Made by a program: the position numbers and the translations under genes
DNA from: JBFLXB01 sp964570625
GTDB lineage: Bacteria > Nitrospirota > Nitrospiria > 2-01-FULL-66-17
Length of the DNA stretch: 64,000 bases
Reading direction: 5' to 3'
NCBI GenBank assembly: GCA_964570625.1
Contig: CAZMYW010000008.1
Location: 1-64,000 of the forward strand
Shown here: positions 27,890-36,934 of the stretch, piece by piece
How positions within the stretch are numbered: position 1 is the first letter of the stretch
Layout: each line of letters opens with the position of its first letter
The notes under the pieces: generated by a model
The model's database searches: none
Told to the model about the DNA's origin: nothing
Seen by the model: the letters and a program-made list of their open reading frames with translations, nothing else

Positions 27890-28969
27890 GTGAAAGCGCT
27901 CATTACGGCAGGCGGCAAGGGGACTCGCCTGCGTCCCATCACCCACACCTCCAACAAACATCTCATCCCGATCGCGAACAAACCCATGATCGCCTACGCC
28001 CTGGAAGCCGTGGCGGACGCCGGGATTCGTGAAGTCGGTATCGTCATCAATCCGGACACCGGGGAAGAGATTCGGCAGGCGTTGGGAGGCGGTGAGGCCT
28101 GGGGGCTCAAGCTCACGTACGTGGTTCAAGATGCGCCGCGTGGCCTGGCGCACGTGGTGCGTGTGGCGCAGGACTTCATCGGCGGTGAGCCGTTTGTGTT
28201 CTATTTGGGCGACAACGTGATTGTTGGCGGCATTCGGCAGTTCGTCGAGGAATTTTCGCGATCGGGCGACCACTGTCGGCTCGTCTTCGCCCGGGTGCGA
28301 GACCCTGAGCGGTTCGGCGTGCCCGAGGTGCGCAACGGCAAACTGGTCGGGGTTCAGGAGAAGCCCGCTCAGCCCAAGAGCGACTTCGCCGTGACCGGAA
28401 TCTACGTGTACGACCAACACATCTTCGAGGCGGTGCACGCGATCACTCCCAGCGCGCGAGGGGAGTTGGAGATCTCCGACGCTCACCAGTATCTCCTGGA
28501 ACGCGGCTACCGCGTCGGGTATTCGGAGATCACCGGCTGGTGGAAAGACACGGGGAAGCCGGAGGATCTGCTCGAAGCGAACCGCCTGGCGCTCGATAAG
28601 ATCCGCGAACAGCCCGAGGCCTTTCGCCCCGGCCAGGTGGACGCGAAGTCCGACATCGCCGGCAAGGTGATTCTTGAACCAGGCGCCACGGTGATCGGCA
28701 GCCAAATTCGCGGGCCCGCAATCATCGGCGCCGGGACCGTGGTGGAGAACTCATACATCGGGCCCTTTACGTCGATCGGGGCCGACTGCGTGCTCCGCAA
28801 CAGCGAAGTGGAGTACAGCATCGTGCTGGAGCGGTGCCGCATCATCGACGTGGACACCCGCATCGAGCGCAGCCTGTTGGGCCGCGAGGTCGAGCTCCTG
28901 CGCTGCGTCACCAAGCCGATGACGCATAAGTTTATCGTCGGCGACCAGAGCCGGATCGAGCTCACGTGA
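27890..28969 (+). CDS. rmlA: Glucose-1-phosphate thymidylyltransferase (long form)
   Basis: 359 residues from GTG 27890, with AGGGAGG at 27874-27880. The N-terminal ~240 residues are the nucleotidyltransferase: ITAGGKGTRLRP, NKHLIPIANKPM, YLGDN and WWKDTGKPEDLLEAN. Residues ~260-355 form a left-handed beta-helix of hexapeptide repeats (IGSQIRGPAIIGAGTVVENS). This makes it the long RmlA class seen in actinobacteria and archaea rather than the ~290-residue enterobacterial type. It makes dTDP-glucose from glucose-1-phosphate and dTTP, the first step to dTDP-rhamnose. The frame is open upstream to ~27773, but family alignment supports the GTG. It overlaps rmlB by GTGA. Confidence 0.93.
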   Translation: MKALITAGGKGTRLRPITHTSNKHLIPIANKPMIAYALEAVADAGIREVGIVINPDTGEEIRQALGGGEAWGLKLTYVVQDAPRGLAHVVRVAQDFIGGEPFVFYLGDNVIVGGIRQFVEEFSRSGDHCRLVFARVRDPERFGVPEVRNGKLVGVQEKPAQPKSDFAVTGIYVYDQHIFEAVHAITPSARGELEISDAHQYLLERGYRVGYSEITGWWKDTGKPEDLLEANRLALDKIREQPEAFRPGQVDAKSDIAGKVILEPGATVIGSQIRGPAIIGAGTVVENSYIGPFTSIGADCVLRNSEVEYSIVLERCRIIDVDTRIERSLLGREVELLRCVTKPMTHKFIVGDQSRIELT

Positions 28970-29970
28970 AGCTGCTGGTCACCGGAGGGTGCGGGTTCAT
29001 CGGTAGTAACTTTGTTCGCTATGTCCTCCGCGTGCACCCGGACGACTCGGTCATCAATCTCGACAAGCTCACCTACGCGGGGAACCCCGAGAACGTGCGG
29101 GAGGTGGCGGACGATCCGCGTTATCGATTTGTCCACGGAGACATCTGCGATGCCGTCGTGGTGGATTCCGCCGCTAAAGAGGCGGAGGTCATCGTCAACT
29201 TCGCGGCCGAAACACACGTGGATCGGTCGCTGCTCGATCCGGGGTCGTTCATCAAGACCGACGTGGATGGGACCCGCGTGTTGTTGGAAGCCGCCCGGCG
29301 TTACGGGCATCAACGCTACATCCAGATCTCGACCGACGAGGTCTACGGGTCCACGTTGGGTGCGGCGTTTGTGGAGACCGATCCGCTCAGGCCGAGCAGT
29401 CCCTACGCGGCCTCCAAGGCGGGTGGGGACCTGATGGCCATTGCCTATCACATGACCTATGGCGTACCGGTGATCATCACGCGAGCGTCGAACAACTTCG
29501 GACCGTACCAGTACCCTGAAAAGCTCATTCCCCTGTTTATCACCAACGCGATCGATGATCAGCCGCTGCCCCTGTACGGGGACGGGCTGAACGTGCGCGA
29601 TTGGCTGGCGGTGGAGGATCACTGCGAAGCGGTTGACGTGGTCCTGCGACGCGGCGTGGTCGGCGAGATCTACAACGTGGGCGGAGGGAATGAGCGCACC
29701 AACCGGGAGATCACACAGGCGATCCTCGCCGGCTTGAACAAACCGCAGTCTCTCATCAAACCCGTCGCCGACCGACCGGGCCACGACCGCAGGTACGCCC
29801 TCAACGCGGACAAGCTGGCCGCGCTCGGGTTTCAGCCGCGCCGGCGGTTCGAGGTCGCGCTCAGCGAGACCATCGAGTGGTATCGGACCCGCGAGTCCTG
29901 GTGGCGCCCGATCAAATCCGGAGAGTTCCGGGCGTATTACGAACAACAGTACCGGACGATCCGCTCATAG
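28966..29970 (+). CDS. rmlB: dTDP-glucose 4,6-dehydratase
   Basis: 334 residues, a normal family length. NAD-binding TGGCGFIGSNF at the N-terminus, NLDKLTYAGN, NFAAETHVDRS, the catalytic STDEVYG and Tyr-x-x-x-Lys in SPYAASKAGGD, and the NNFGPYQ/PEKLIPLFI blocks are all intact. It converts dTDP-glucose to dTDP-4-keto-6-deoxyglucose in the cytoplasm. The GTG start overlaps the rmlA stop by GTGA, so the two are translationally coupled. Confidence 0.96.
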   Translation: MKLLVTGGCGFIGSNFVRYVLRVHPDDSVINLDKLTYAGNPENVREVADDPRYRFVHGDICDAVVVDSAAKEAEVIVNFAAETHVDRSLLDPGSFIKTDVDGTRVLLEAARRYGHQRYIQISTDEVYGSTLGAAFVETDPLRPSSPYAASKAGGDLMAIAYHMTYGVPVIITRASNNFGPYQYPEKLIPLFITNAIDDQPLPLYGDGLNVRDWLAVEDHCEAVDVVLRRGVVGEIYNVGGGNERTNREITQAILAGLNKPQSLIKPVADRPGHDRRYALNADKLAALGFQPRRRFEVALSETIEWYRTRESWWRPIKSGEFRAYYEQQYRTIRS

Positions 29971-30029
29971 CGGATCGTCGATCCAGACCAACGAACGTCA
30001 GTGGATGGTTCTCTCTGCGATGACCTGAT

Positions 30030-30866
30030 ATGCGTGTCTTTCTCACCGGTGTCACGGGCCAACTGGGGATCGCGCTGCGACACGCGCTACACGACGTGGA
30101 TCTCGTCGCGCCGACCGAGGCCGAGGCGGACATCACCGACGAGTCCATTATCGGGCGGATCGCGGACGGTCGGCCCGAGGTGGTGATCCACGCCGCGGCC
30201 TACACCGACGTCGACGGCGCTGAATCTCATCCCGATCGGGCCTACGCCGTGAACGCGACGGGCACCAGGAACGTGGCGCGCGGCGCGGCCAAGGCTGGCG
30301 CGCGTCTGGTGACGATCTCCACCGACTACGTCTACGACGGGACCAAAACCGCTCCGTACGTCGAGGAGGATCCCGTGGCTCCCCAGTCGGTGTACGGAGC
30401 GAGCAAACTTGCCGGGGAACGCGAGGCGCTCGCGGCTGCGCCCGACGCGGTGATCCTCCGGACCGCGTGGCTCTACGGCGATGGGAAGAACTTCGTCCGC
30501 ACCATGATTCGTCTGGCTGGGGAACGGAACGAGTTGCGGGTGGTCAGCGATCAGCTGGGGTCTCCCACGTCCGCCGACGATTTGGCGCGGGCCGTTCGGG
30601 CGCTGCTCGACACTCGGGCGGCCGGCGTCTACCATGCCGTCAACACCGGCTCGTGTTCGTGGCATGAGTTCGCGGTGGCGATTTTCGGGCTGGCCGGGCT
30701 TGATCGGCGGGTGATTCCCATTACGACGAGCGAATTGAGCCGTCCCGCGAAGCGCCCGGCGCGTTCGGTGCTGGATTGTTCCAAACTGACCACGCTGGGT
30801 ATCCGAATGCGTTCCTGGCAGGACGCACTCGCCGACTACCTGCGCACTCCGGCCTCGCGGCCTTGA
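30030..30866 (+). CDS. rmlD: dTDP-4-dehydrorhamnose reductase
   Basis: 278 residues. Rossmann GVTGQLGIAL at the N-terminus, DVDGAE, STDYVYDG, the YGASKLAGE catalytic Tyr/Lys block and the LRTAWLYG and VSDQLGSPT signatures identify RmlD, which performs the last, NAD(P)H-dependent step to dTDP-L-rhamnose. It starts 59 nt after rmlB and ends 7 nt before the propeller-cytochrome genes. No rmlC (3,5-epimerase) gene lies between or beside these genes in the window. Confidence 0.94.
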   Translation: MRVFLTGVTGQLGIALRHALHDVDLVAPTEAEADITDESIIGRIADGRPEVVIHAAAYTDVDGAESHPDRAYAVNATGTRNVARGAAKAGARLVTISTDYVYDGTKTAPYVEEDPVAPQSVYGASKLAGEREALAAAPDAVILRTAWLYGDGKNFVRTMIRLAGERNELRVVSDQLGSPTSADDLARAVRALLDTRAAGVYHAVNTGSCSWHEFAVAIFGLAGLDRRVIPITTSELSRPAKRPARSVLDCSKLTTLGIRMRSWQDALADYLRTPASRP

Positions 30867-30873
30867 GGGCGCG

Positions 30874-32175
30874 ATGTCTAGGGTTGGGGGTATGTGGAGC
30901 GGTGGTCTGTCGGCGGTTGCCGCCGGGCTGGCCATCGCCTGCGCTGCGGGATCATTCGCACGCGCCGCGGATGAAGTCGCTGAGGCGCCGCTCATCATCC
31001 ATCAGATCACGGCTGATCCTGGTGATGCCGACCGATTCTACGCCATCACCAGCAACATGGGCGTCCTCGCGAGCCGCGATGGAGGCCTGCGCTGGTTCCA
31101 CGCGAACCACGGGCTGCGCAGCTTCACTCACCACGCCCTGATCGCGGTCGGGGCGGCAGGGTCCGAACCACCCCTCTTGCTGGCCGGGGGGTGGGGAGGC
31201 GGGGTGTCGATCAGTCGGGATCGGGCGGCGACGTGGACCGAGCGCAACGGCGACCTCAGCACCACCGCGATCGACGCGCTCGCGACAGATCCGAGCGACG
31301 CATCGCGTTGGTACGCGGCCACATCCACCGGCGTGTTCCGGTCCATGGACGAAGGCCGGCACTGGGAGCCGTTTGGTCAGGGGCTGCCGACGCTGTCGGA
31401 AGCCGTGGGGTACAAATCACTCGCCATCGAGCGTGGCGGACGCATCTGGCTTGGTACCGAGGGCGGATTGTTCCGGCGGGAACGAGACACGGCCCGGTGG
31501 GTCGAGGACCCGGACCTGGGTTCTGCGCGCGTAACGACCGTGGTGAGCGATCCGCGTATCGGACGAGTGTACGTGGGCACCATCAAACAAGGGATCTCTG
31601 TGGGCGCCGGCCACGGGTGGCAACGTGTGGGAGACCCCAGCTGGTTCGTCAGCCAGATTGTTCTTCATCCGCGGGAGCCGTCCCGGGTATACGCGGCGAC
31701 TCGTGGAGCGGGCGTGTTCACGTCGGATAACGCCGGAGCAACCTGGAAGCCGTTGGGCAAGGGCCTCTCCGACCCCGATGTGCGAAGTCTCGCGGTCCAC
31801 CCTGCAAACCCTTCACGGCTTGCAGCGGGAACCACGTCGGCGGCGATCTTCTACTCGCACGACGGCGGAGCGTCGTGGCGTGCGGCCGAGCGCGTCACGC
31901 GTCGGACCATGACCCAACTCGTCGCGATGCTCGCGTCGGGTGCGCCTCGTCGCGACGCCCCACCGGTCCCGCCGGCATTCGCCAAGTGCAATCGGTGTCA
32001 CGGATGGACGCACGAGGGGCTCAACGCCAAACACACGTATTGGCGGGTCCCGCCGAATCCTCGCCAATGGGGCCCTACCGTGGAGCGGATGGCGGCACGC
32101 GCCGAGTTAACGGAGGAGGAACGCGCCGACGTGACTCGGTTTTTGATCGAGTACAGCGGAGCGGCGACGCCGTGA
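30874..32175 (+). CDS. Secreted BNR/Asp-box beta-propeller with C-terminal monohaem domain (copy 1)
   Basis: 433 residues with an N-terminal signal peptide ending near ARA-A. Residues ~40-340 hold repeated Asp-boxes (SRDGGLRW, SMDEGRHW, SDNAGATW, SHDGGASW), the pattern of sortilin/Ycf48-like propellers. The C-terminus (~365-430) carries one haem site, KCNRCHGW (Cys372, Cys375, His376), then WRVPPNPRQWGPTVERM, whose Met406 is a good axial ligand, and a short helix. It begins a six-gene set joined by stop/start overlaps. Two more genes in the set share this architecture. Expected in the periplasm or at the surface; an electron-transfer or sensing role is inferred. Confidence 0.84.
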   Translation: MSRVGGMWSGGLSAVAAGLAIACAAGSFARAADEVAEAPLIIHQITADPGDADRFYAITSNMGVLASRDGGLRWFHANHGLRSFTHHALIAVGAAGSEPPLLLAGGWGGGVSISRDRAATWTERNGDLSTTAIDALATDPSDASRWYAATSTGVFRSMDEGRHWEPFGQGLPTLSEAVGYKSLAIERGGRIWLGTEGGLFRRERDTARWVEDPDLGSARVTTVVSDPRIGRVYVGTIKQGISVGAGHGWQRVGDPSWFVSQIVLHPREPSRVYAATRGAGVFTSDNAGATWKPLGKGLSDPDVRSLAVHPANPSRLAAGTTSAAIFYSHDGGASWRAAERVTRRTMTQLVAMLASGAPRRDAPPVPPAFAKCNRCHGWTHEGLNAKHTYWRVPPNPRQWGPTVERMAARAELTEEERADVTRFLIEYSGAATP

Positions 32176-33398
32176 CCGCTGCTCGACTGTTCGTGCTGAT
32201 GATCGCCGCCTCGTTGTCGGGCGGAGCTAACGCCCCGGCGCCAGACACCAAGGCCGTCACGATCCTGTCGACGCGTTGCGGTACCTGCCACGGAGTCACC
32301 ATGGACACGCGATGTGTGGCGGGTGACTGCACGACGCGCAGCCACACGATCGAACCGAGGCCGTGGAATCTGGTGCTCGCGTGGATGCAGGCCATGGGTT
32401 GCCTGCTGACCGAACCGGAGCGCGTCGATCTCGAGCGATATTTGATGGGCCGGTACCCCAAGGTCCCGGCGATGGCGTGGGAGCCGCTCGACCCGGTGCC
32501 CGCCGGATGGAATGTGGTCGCGCTGAAACCGTTTCGAGATCACCTCTACGCCGGCATCGAGGGAGCCGGCACCGCGCTGCGCCTGGAGGGCCGATCGTGG
32601 CGCCCCGTCTTGACGACGGAGGCGTACACCGTGTATGGGTTGGTGGCGTTCCGGAATCGTCTGGTGGCCGGCACCAATCAACCACGCGCCGAGGTGTGGA
32701 GCAGCGCCGACGGCGGGCAGTGGGCCCATGACGCCACGTTGCCGACCGAGGAGCGGGGGATCATCGCGCTCGGCGTGTTTCGCGACGCGTTGTACGCGGG
32801 GACCACACGCGGACGTGTCTATCGGACGACCGACGGTCGCGCGTGGTCGCCGGCGGGCTTGCTGCTTCCGGAGGCGGAGCACGGGTTCTCGAACTGGGTT
32901 CGGTTTCTGGTCCCGTTCAACAACGACCTGTACGCCGGGGTCGAAGCGGCTGGGGTGTTTCGGAGCCGTGACGGCGTGACGTGGGAGTCGGTAAGCCCGG
33001 CGGCCGGACCACGGACCGGAGTTCGGGCCGCGGCGGTGGTCGGCGGATGGTTCTATGTGGGGACGACGCGGGGGGGCGAGGTCTGGCGGAGCCGTGACGG
33101 CGAGGCGTGGGAGCGGGTGTTCGCCGCGCCCGAATCTCGCGGTGGACGCGGAGGGTACGTGGCTTCCCTGGTAGAGGCCGGAGGCGCGCTTTTCGCGGCC
33201 GTGAACGGCCGCGTCCATCGCAGCCGCGACGGGAAGTCCTGGCACGAAGTGGGAGAATTGACGCCGTTTACGATCGAGGCGATGCAGCCGTTCGGCGGCG
33301 CGTTGTACGCCGGAACCACCCTCCCACCGCGCGCGTGGGTGTATCGAAGCCCCGTGACGAGTCCGCTCGACGGGTCCGATCCCGGAGCGTCGCGATGA
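32172..33398 (+). CDS. N-terminal monohaem domain fused to a beta-propeller
   Basis: 408 residues from GTG 32172 (GTGA overlap). The frame is open far upstream inside the previous gene, but only this start gives a signal peptide. After it comes one haem site, CGTCHG (Cys36, Cys39, His40), with a Cys-containing insertion (TRCVAGDC) and Met residues that could serve as axial ligand. Residues ~105-400 form a propeller of repeats such as RNRLVAGTNQPRAEVW and FRDALYAGTTRGRVY with SxDGxxW boxes. The domain order is the reverse of its three neighbours, and the haem motif lacks their CHGW signature, so the fusion probably arose separately. Confidence 0.8.
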   Translation: MTAARLFVLMIAASLSGGANAPAPDTKAVTILSTRCGTCHGVTMDTRCVAGDCTTRSHTIEPRPWNLVLAWMQAMGCLLTEPERVDLERYLMGRYPKVPAMAWEPLDPVPAGWNVVALKPFRDHLYAGIEGAGTALRLEGRSWRPVLTTEAYTVYGLVAFRNRLVAGTNQPRAEVWSSADGGQWAHDATLPTEERGIIALGVFRDALYAGTTRGRVYRTTDGRAWSPAGLLLPEAEHGFSNWVRFLVPFNNDLYAGVEAAGVFRSRDGVTWESVSPAAGPRTGVRAAAVVGGWFYVGTTRGGEVWRSRDGEAWERVFAAPESRGGRGGYVASLVEAGGALFAAVNGRVHRSRDGKSWHEVGELTPFTIEAMQPFGGALYAGTTLPPRAWVYRSPVTSPLDGSDPGASR

Positions 33399-34735
33399 AC
33401 GCCCGGGCTTGCGGCGCGATCGTCCTGGCGGCGGGGATCGTTGCGTGTTCGGGCGCGCCGCCGCAGCAGCCTGAAGCCTCACACCAGGGGGCTCCCCAAC
33501 CTTCCATCGTGGTGACGCACGTGGCGATCCATTCCGCGAGACCTCACGTCGTTCTCGCGCTCACCAACTTCAGCATCGGTCTGCTCAAAAGCGTCGACGA
33601 GGGGCGGCACTGGGAAACCGCGAACCAGGGCATTCGGAGTTACTCGCTGTATCGGCTGGCGGTCGATCCACGTAATCCCGACGTGGTGTATGTGGGAGCC
33701 GGCGGGGGCGGGCTCTATAAAAGCGTAGATGGCGCGCGGACGTTCGTTGAGCAGAACAACGGACTGAACAATACCAACATCGGATCGATCGTCCTGCATC
33801 CCGAAGCGGTCGATCGCGTCTACGTGGTCACGTCAACCGGGGTGTTCGTGAGTCGAGACGGGGCGAACTCGTGGACGGCGTGGAACCAGGGCGACGACTT
33901 CACTCAAAGCCAGCAGTTCCAGGACTTAGTGGTCCTGCCAGGTGATCCCGAGACCGTGCTGTTGGCGTCCAATCGCGGTGTGTGGAGACGGCGTGTTTCC
34001 GATCCCGCGTGGGCGCCGGCGTCTCCCGACTTGGAGGGGCGATCCATCACCGTGTTGGCTCGGCATCCCGACGGGCGTCGGGTCTTTGCCGCGGCGCTCC
34101 GCGATGGAAACACGTTGCTGGGCGGAGGCCTCTTTGTCAGTGAGGACGCAGGGGCGGTGTGGACTCGATGGGATCGCAACGACCGGCTGTCCCGCGAGTG
34201 GATTCGTCAGGTGTGGTTCGATCCGGGGGGGCGGCTGGCGTATGCGGCGACGTCGACATCGGGCGTGTTGCGCAGCATGGACGGCGGGTTGACGTGGGAC
34301 CGACGCGACGGCGGGCTGCCGACGCCGGACGTACGAACCATCGCGGTGGATTCGCGGCGGCCCGAGCGACTCTACGTCGGCACTTACGGCCATGGCGTGT
34401 TTAGATCCGACAACGGGGGCTCCGGGTGGCGGCCGCTGGACCAGGTCCCGGTGTTGGACGCCGACACCATCATCGCCTCGCTCAAAGTTCCCGATCCTAC
34501 GCGCCGTACGGTGGGGTTGATCCCCCCTCCCGCATTTTCGAAGTGCAACGGGTGCCATGGGTGGACCGATCCTGAACTGAATCAGGCCGCGCGCAGTTTC
34601 TGGCTCGTGCCGGCCAACCGGCGAGATTGGGGACCGACCGTACATCGTATGGCGGCGATTGCGGGTTTGTCGCCGGCGGAAGAGGAGGAGGTGGAGGAAT
34701 TCTTAACGGCCTATTCGTTGCGGCGACAGCCGTGA
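33395..34735 (+). CDS. Lipoprotein BNR beta-propeller with C-terminal monohaem domain (copy 2)
   Basis: 446 residues from ATG 33395 (ATGA overlap). The N-terminus has a lipobox (AGIVAC), so the protein is lipid-anchored. Propeller repeats include SVDEGRHW, SVDGARTF, SRDGANSW, SEDAGAVW, SMDGGLTW and SDNGGSGW. The C-terminal haem domain reads KCNGCHGW (Cys384, Cys387, His388), then WLVPANRRDWGPTVHRM and a Glu-rich helix, nearly the same as copies 1 and 3. It lies in the middle of the six-gene propeller set; the anchoring differs from copy 1, which has a cleavable signal. Confidence 0.84.
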   Translation: MNARACGAIVLAAGIVACSGAPPQQPEASHQGAPQPSIVVTHVAIHSARPHVVLALTNFSIGLLKSVDEGRHWETANQGIRSYSLYRLAVDPRNPDVVYVGAGGGGLYKSVDGARTFVEQNNGLNNTNIGSIVLHPEAVDRVYVVTSTGVFVSRDGANSWTAWNQGDDFTQSQQFQDLVVLPGDPETVLLASNRGVWRRRVSDPAWAPASPDLEGRSITVLARHPDGRRVFAAALRDGNTLLGGGLFVSEDAGAVWTRWDRNDRLSREWIRQVWFDPGGRLAYAATSTSGVLRSMDGGLTWDRRDGGLPTPDVRTIAVDSRRPERLYVGTYGHGVFRSDNGGSGWRPLDQVPVLDADTIIASLKVPDPTRRTVGLIPPPAFSKCNGCHGWTDPELNQAARSFWLVPANRRDWGPTVHRMAAIAGLSPAEEEEVEEFLTAYSLRRQP

Positions 34736-35703
34736 AGCGCCCAGGCGCGATCCGGATCTTGGTTGCGCGGGTGGTGTTATGCGGGGCGTCGGCGGTGCTG
34801 TCCGCCTGTCTGGCGCACGGCCCCGTGGTGTATGTGTCGGACCTCGACGCCGATAGCGTGGTGATCATCGACCCCGAGACCCGAAAGGTAATCGCACGGA
34901 TCACCGAAGTGGCGCAGCCGTCTGGCCTGACGCTGGCGCCGGACGGGCAAACGGTGTACGTGGGCGGACAGGGTCGGACAGTGACTGCGATCCGCCTGCC
35001 GGAGCGCAGCGTGGATCGTCTGGAGGCGGGCGCGGTACCCCAGGCGGTCGATGTGTCTCCCGACGGACGGGTGCTGTTCGTCGCGAATGCCAAGGACCAG
35101 ACGCTGTCGGCCATTTCGCTCAAGACCGGTCACCTGTTGGCCCAACCTCGAGTCGGTGCCTTGCCAATTGCGGTGGCGGCGATTCCCCGTCGACCGGCGG
35201 TCTACGTGGTGAACTATTTTTCAGGCACCGTGTCCGTAATCTCCACCGTGGCGTATTCGGTGGTCGCGACGATTCCGGTCGGCATGTTTCCCGTCGATAT
35301 CGCGGTCTCCGAGGATGGGCGTTTCGCGTACGTCACGAACCAGCGGCCGGGGTCCGTGTCGGTCATCGATATCACGCGGGACGCGGTGGTGGCTACGGTG
35401 GCGGTGGGTCTCAATCCGGTCGGCATCGCGTTGGCGCCGGACGGTGATGCGGTGTACGTGGCGAATAGCAGCGCCGACACGGTGTCGATCGTCTCGACCG
35501 CCACGGATCGCGAGGTGGCGGTGATTCCGGTGGGTGCCACGCCGTGGCGGGTGAGCGTGTCGCCGGACGGCGGCCGGGTGTACGTGATCCATCGCGACAC
35601 CGACCAGATTGCGGTGATCGATGTCGTTTCGCGCCGTGTCGTGGCATGGCTGGCAACGGGCGCCGCGAACGGACTGATGGGGATCGCCGTTGTTCCCCGT
35701 TGA
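34732..35703 (+). CDS. YVTN-type beta-propeller lipoprotein
   Basis: 323 residues from GTG 34732 (GTGA overlap with the previous gene). The lipobox is VLSAC. The rest is seven ~42-residue repeats of the YVTN/NHL-like kind (VYVSDLDADSVVIID, YVVNYFSGTVSVIS, YVTNQRPGSVSVID, YVANSSADTVSIVS), enough for a closed seven-bladed propeller with no haem site. Such proteins are often surface or periplasmic binding scaffolds, and some partner with cytochromes. Here it sits among haem-bearing propellers and may form a complex with them. Confidence 0.84.
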   Translation: MKRPGAIRILVARVVLCGASAVLSACLAHGPVVYVSDLDADSVVIIDPETRKVIARITEVAQPSGLTLAPDGQTVYVGGQGRTVTAIRLPERSVDRLEAGAVPQAVDVSPDGRVLFVANAKDQTLSAISLKTGHLLAQPRVGALPIAVAAIPRRPAVYVVNYFSGTVSVISTVAYSVVATIPVGMFPVDIAVSEDGRFAYVTNQRPGSVSVIDITRDAVVATVAVGLNPVGIALAPDGDAVYVANSSADTVSIVSTATDREVAVIPVGATPWRVSVSPDGGRVYVIHRDTDQIAVIDVVSRRVVAWLATGAANGLMGIAVVPR

Positions 35704-35719
35704 CGCCGTCCTCCGGGGG

Positions 35720-36934
35720 ATGGTCCGGTGCCTGCTGGCAACGGCGGTGCTCGCCGGTTGTGCGGGACGTGTGCCGGACGGACACAAGCCGGGTCCAACC
35801 GAGACCCTTCGCGTCGGTTCGGAGATGGTGCTGTCCTCTCGGGCGACCGACGAGGAAGAAGATCCGGTGCCGTCGTGGAACGGCCGGCGGTTTCTCGTGG
35901 TGTGGCAATCCACCCGCCGTGGTCCGAGCGACGTGTATGGCACGTGGGTGAGCCCGGATCAGACGGTCGAGCCCCGCGATGGATTTCCAATCGGTCAAGG
36001 ACCCTCGGACACGCTGTTCCCCGACGTGACCTGGGGTGGTGACGTTCACTTCGTCCTCTGGCAGGACCTCCGCAGCCGGCGCAACTGGGAAATCTACGGC
36101 ACACGCGTACGCGCCGATGGGACGGTCCTCGACCCGGATGGTGTGGCGATCGGGGTAGGATCCGGGAATCGCCGGCACCCGCGTGTGGCATGGAGCGGTC
36201 GCGTGTTTCTGGCGGTGTGGATGCAAGAACGATCGGGAACCGGTTGGGACATTGTGGCGTCGCGGATCGCGCCGGACGGTGGGGTGCTCGACCCGGAGGG
36301 GATCGTGGTGGGTGGCGGAGACAGGGATCAAACGCGGCCCGCGGTGGCGTGGAACGGACGGACCTTCGTGGTGGCGTGGATGGACGCGCGCCGGGGCGAG
36401 ACCGACATCTCAGCGGCGCGGGTGGATCAAGAGGGGCACGTGCTGGATGCTCACGGAATCGCGGTCTCCATCGCCGAAGGCGAACAGGGGTATCCGGCGG
36501 TGGGCGGGCTCACCGGATCCGGCGAGAGCCTGATCATGTGGGTCGACAAACGAGTCGGAGAGACCTACGCGTTGTACGGGACGACGCTCACTCCCGACGG
36601 TGGGGTCAAGGATCCTGCAGGCGTGGCGTTTTCCACGGCGCCTCGGCTCCACATGTTTCCGGCGGTGTCGTGCCGGTCCGAGGACTGCCTGGTGGTGTGG
36701 GAGGAGGGACATCCGTCAACCGGCCCCATGACCAAAATTACCGACCTGGTGCGCGACGTCCAGGCGTTGTCGTGGCGGCGCGATCGAACGGCGATCCCGT
36801 TTACCGTCGTGCCTGGTTCGAAAGGCAACCACTTCACCACGGTCGTGGCTGGCGCGTCCGGGTACCTGGTCACGTGGAAGGACTATCGCACCGGGCGCGC
36901 CGAATCCCTCGGCCGATTGATCGAGCTTCGTTGA
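35720..36934 (+). CDS. Predicted beta-propeller lipoprotein of unknown function
   Basis: 404 residues from ATG 35720, preceded by a GGGGG run; a TTG at 35690 is an alternative. The lipobox is VLAGC. The body consists of ~55-residue repeats with WNGRxFLVVWQ/WNGRTFVVAWMD, DPDGVAIG and HPRVAW blocks, about six of them, a propeller-like pattern I have seen in myxobacterial and similar secreted proteins. There is no CxxCH. It starts 16 nt after the YVTN gene and shares one base with the next start (TGATG). I do not recognise a named family. Confidence 0.75.
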   Translation: MVRCLLATAVLAGCAGRVPDGHKPGPTETLRVGSEMVLSSRATDEEEDPVPSWNGRRFLVVWQSTRRGPSDVYGTWVSPDQTVEPRDGFPIGQGPSDTLFPDVTWGGDVHFVLWQDLRSRRNWEIYGTRVRADGTVLDPDGVAIGVGSGNRRHPRVAWSGRVFLAVWMQERSGTGWDIVASRIAPDGGVLDPEGIVVGGGDRDQTRPAVAWNGRTFVVAWMDARRGETDISAARVDQEGHVLDAHGIAVSIAEGEQGYPAVGGLTGSGESLIMWVDKRVGETYALYGTTLTPDGGVKDPAGVAFSTAPRLHMFPAVSCRSEDCLVVWEEGHPSTGPMTKITDLVRDVQALSWRRDRTAIPFTVVPGSKGNHFTTVVAGASGYLVTWKDYRTGRAESLGRLIELR

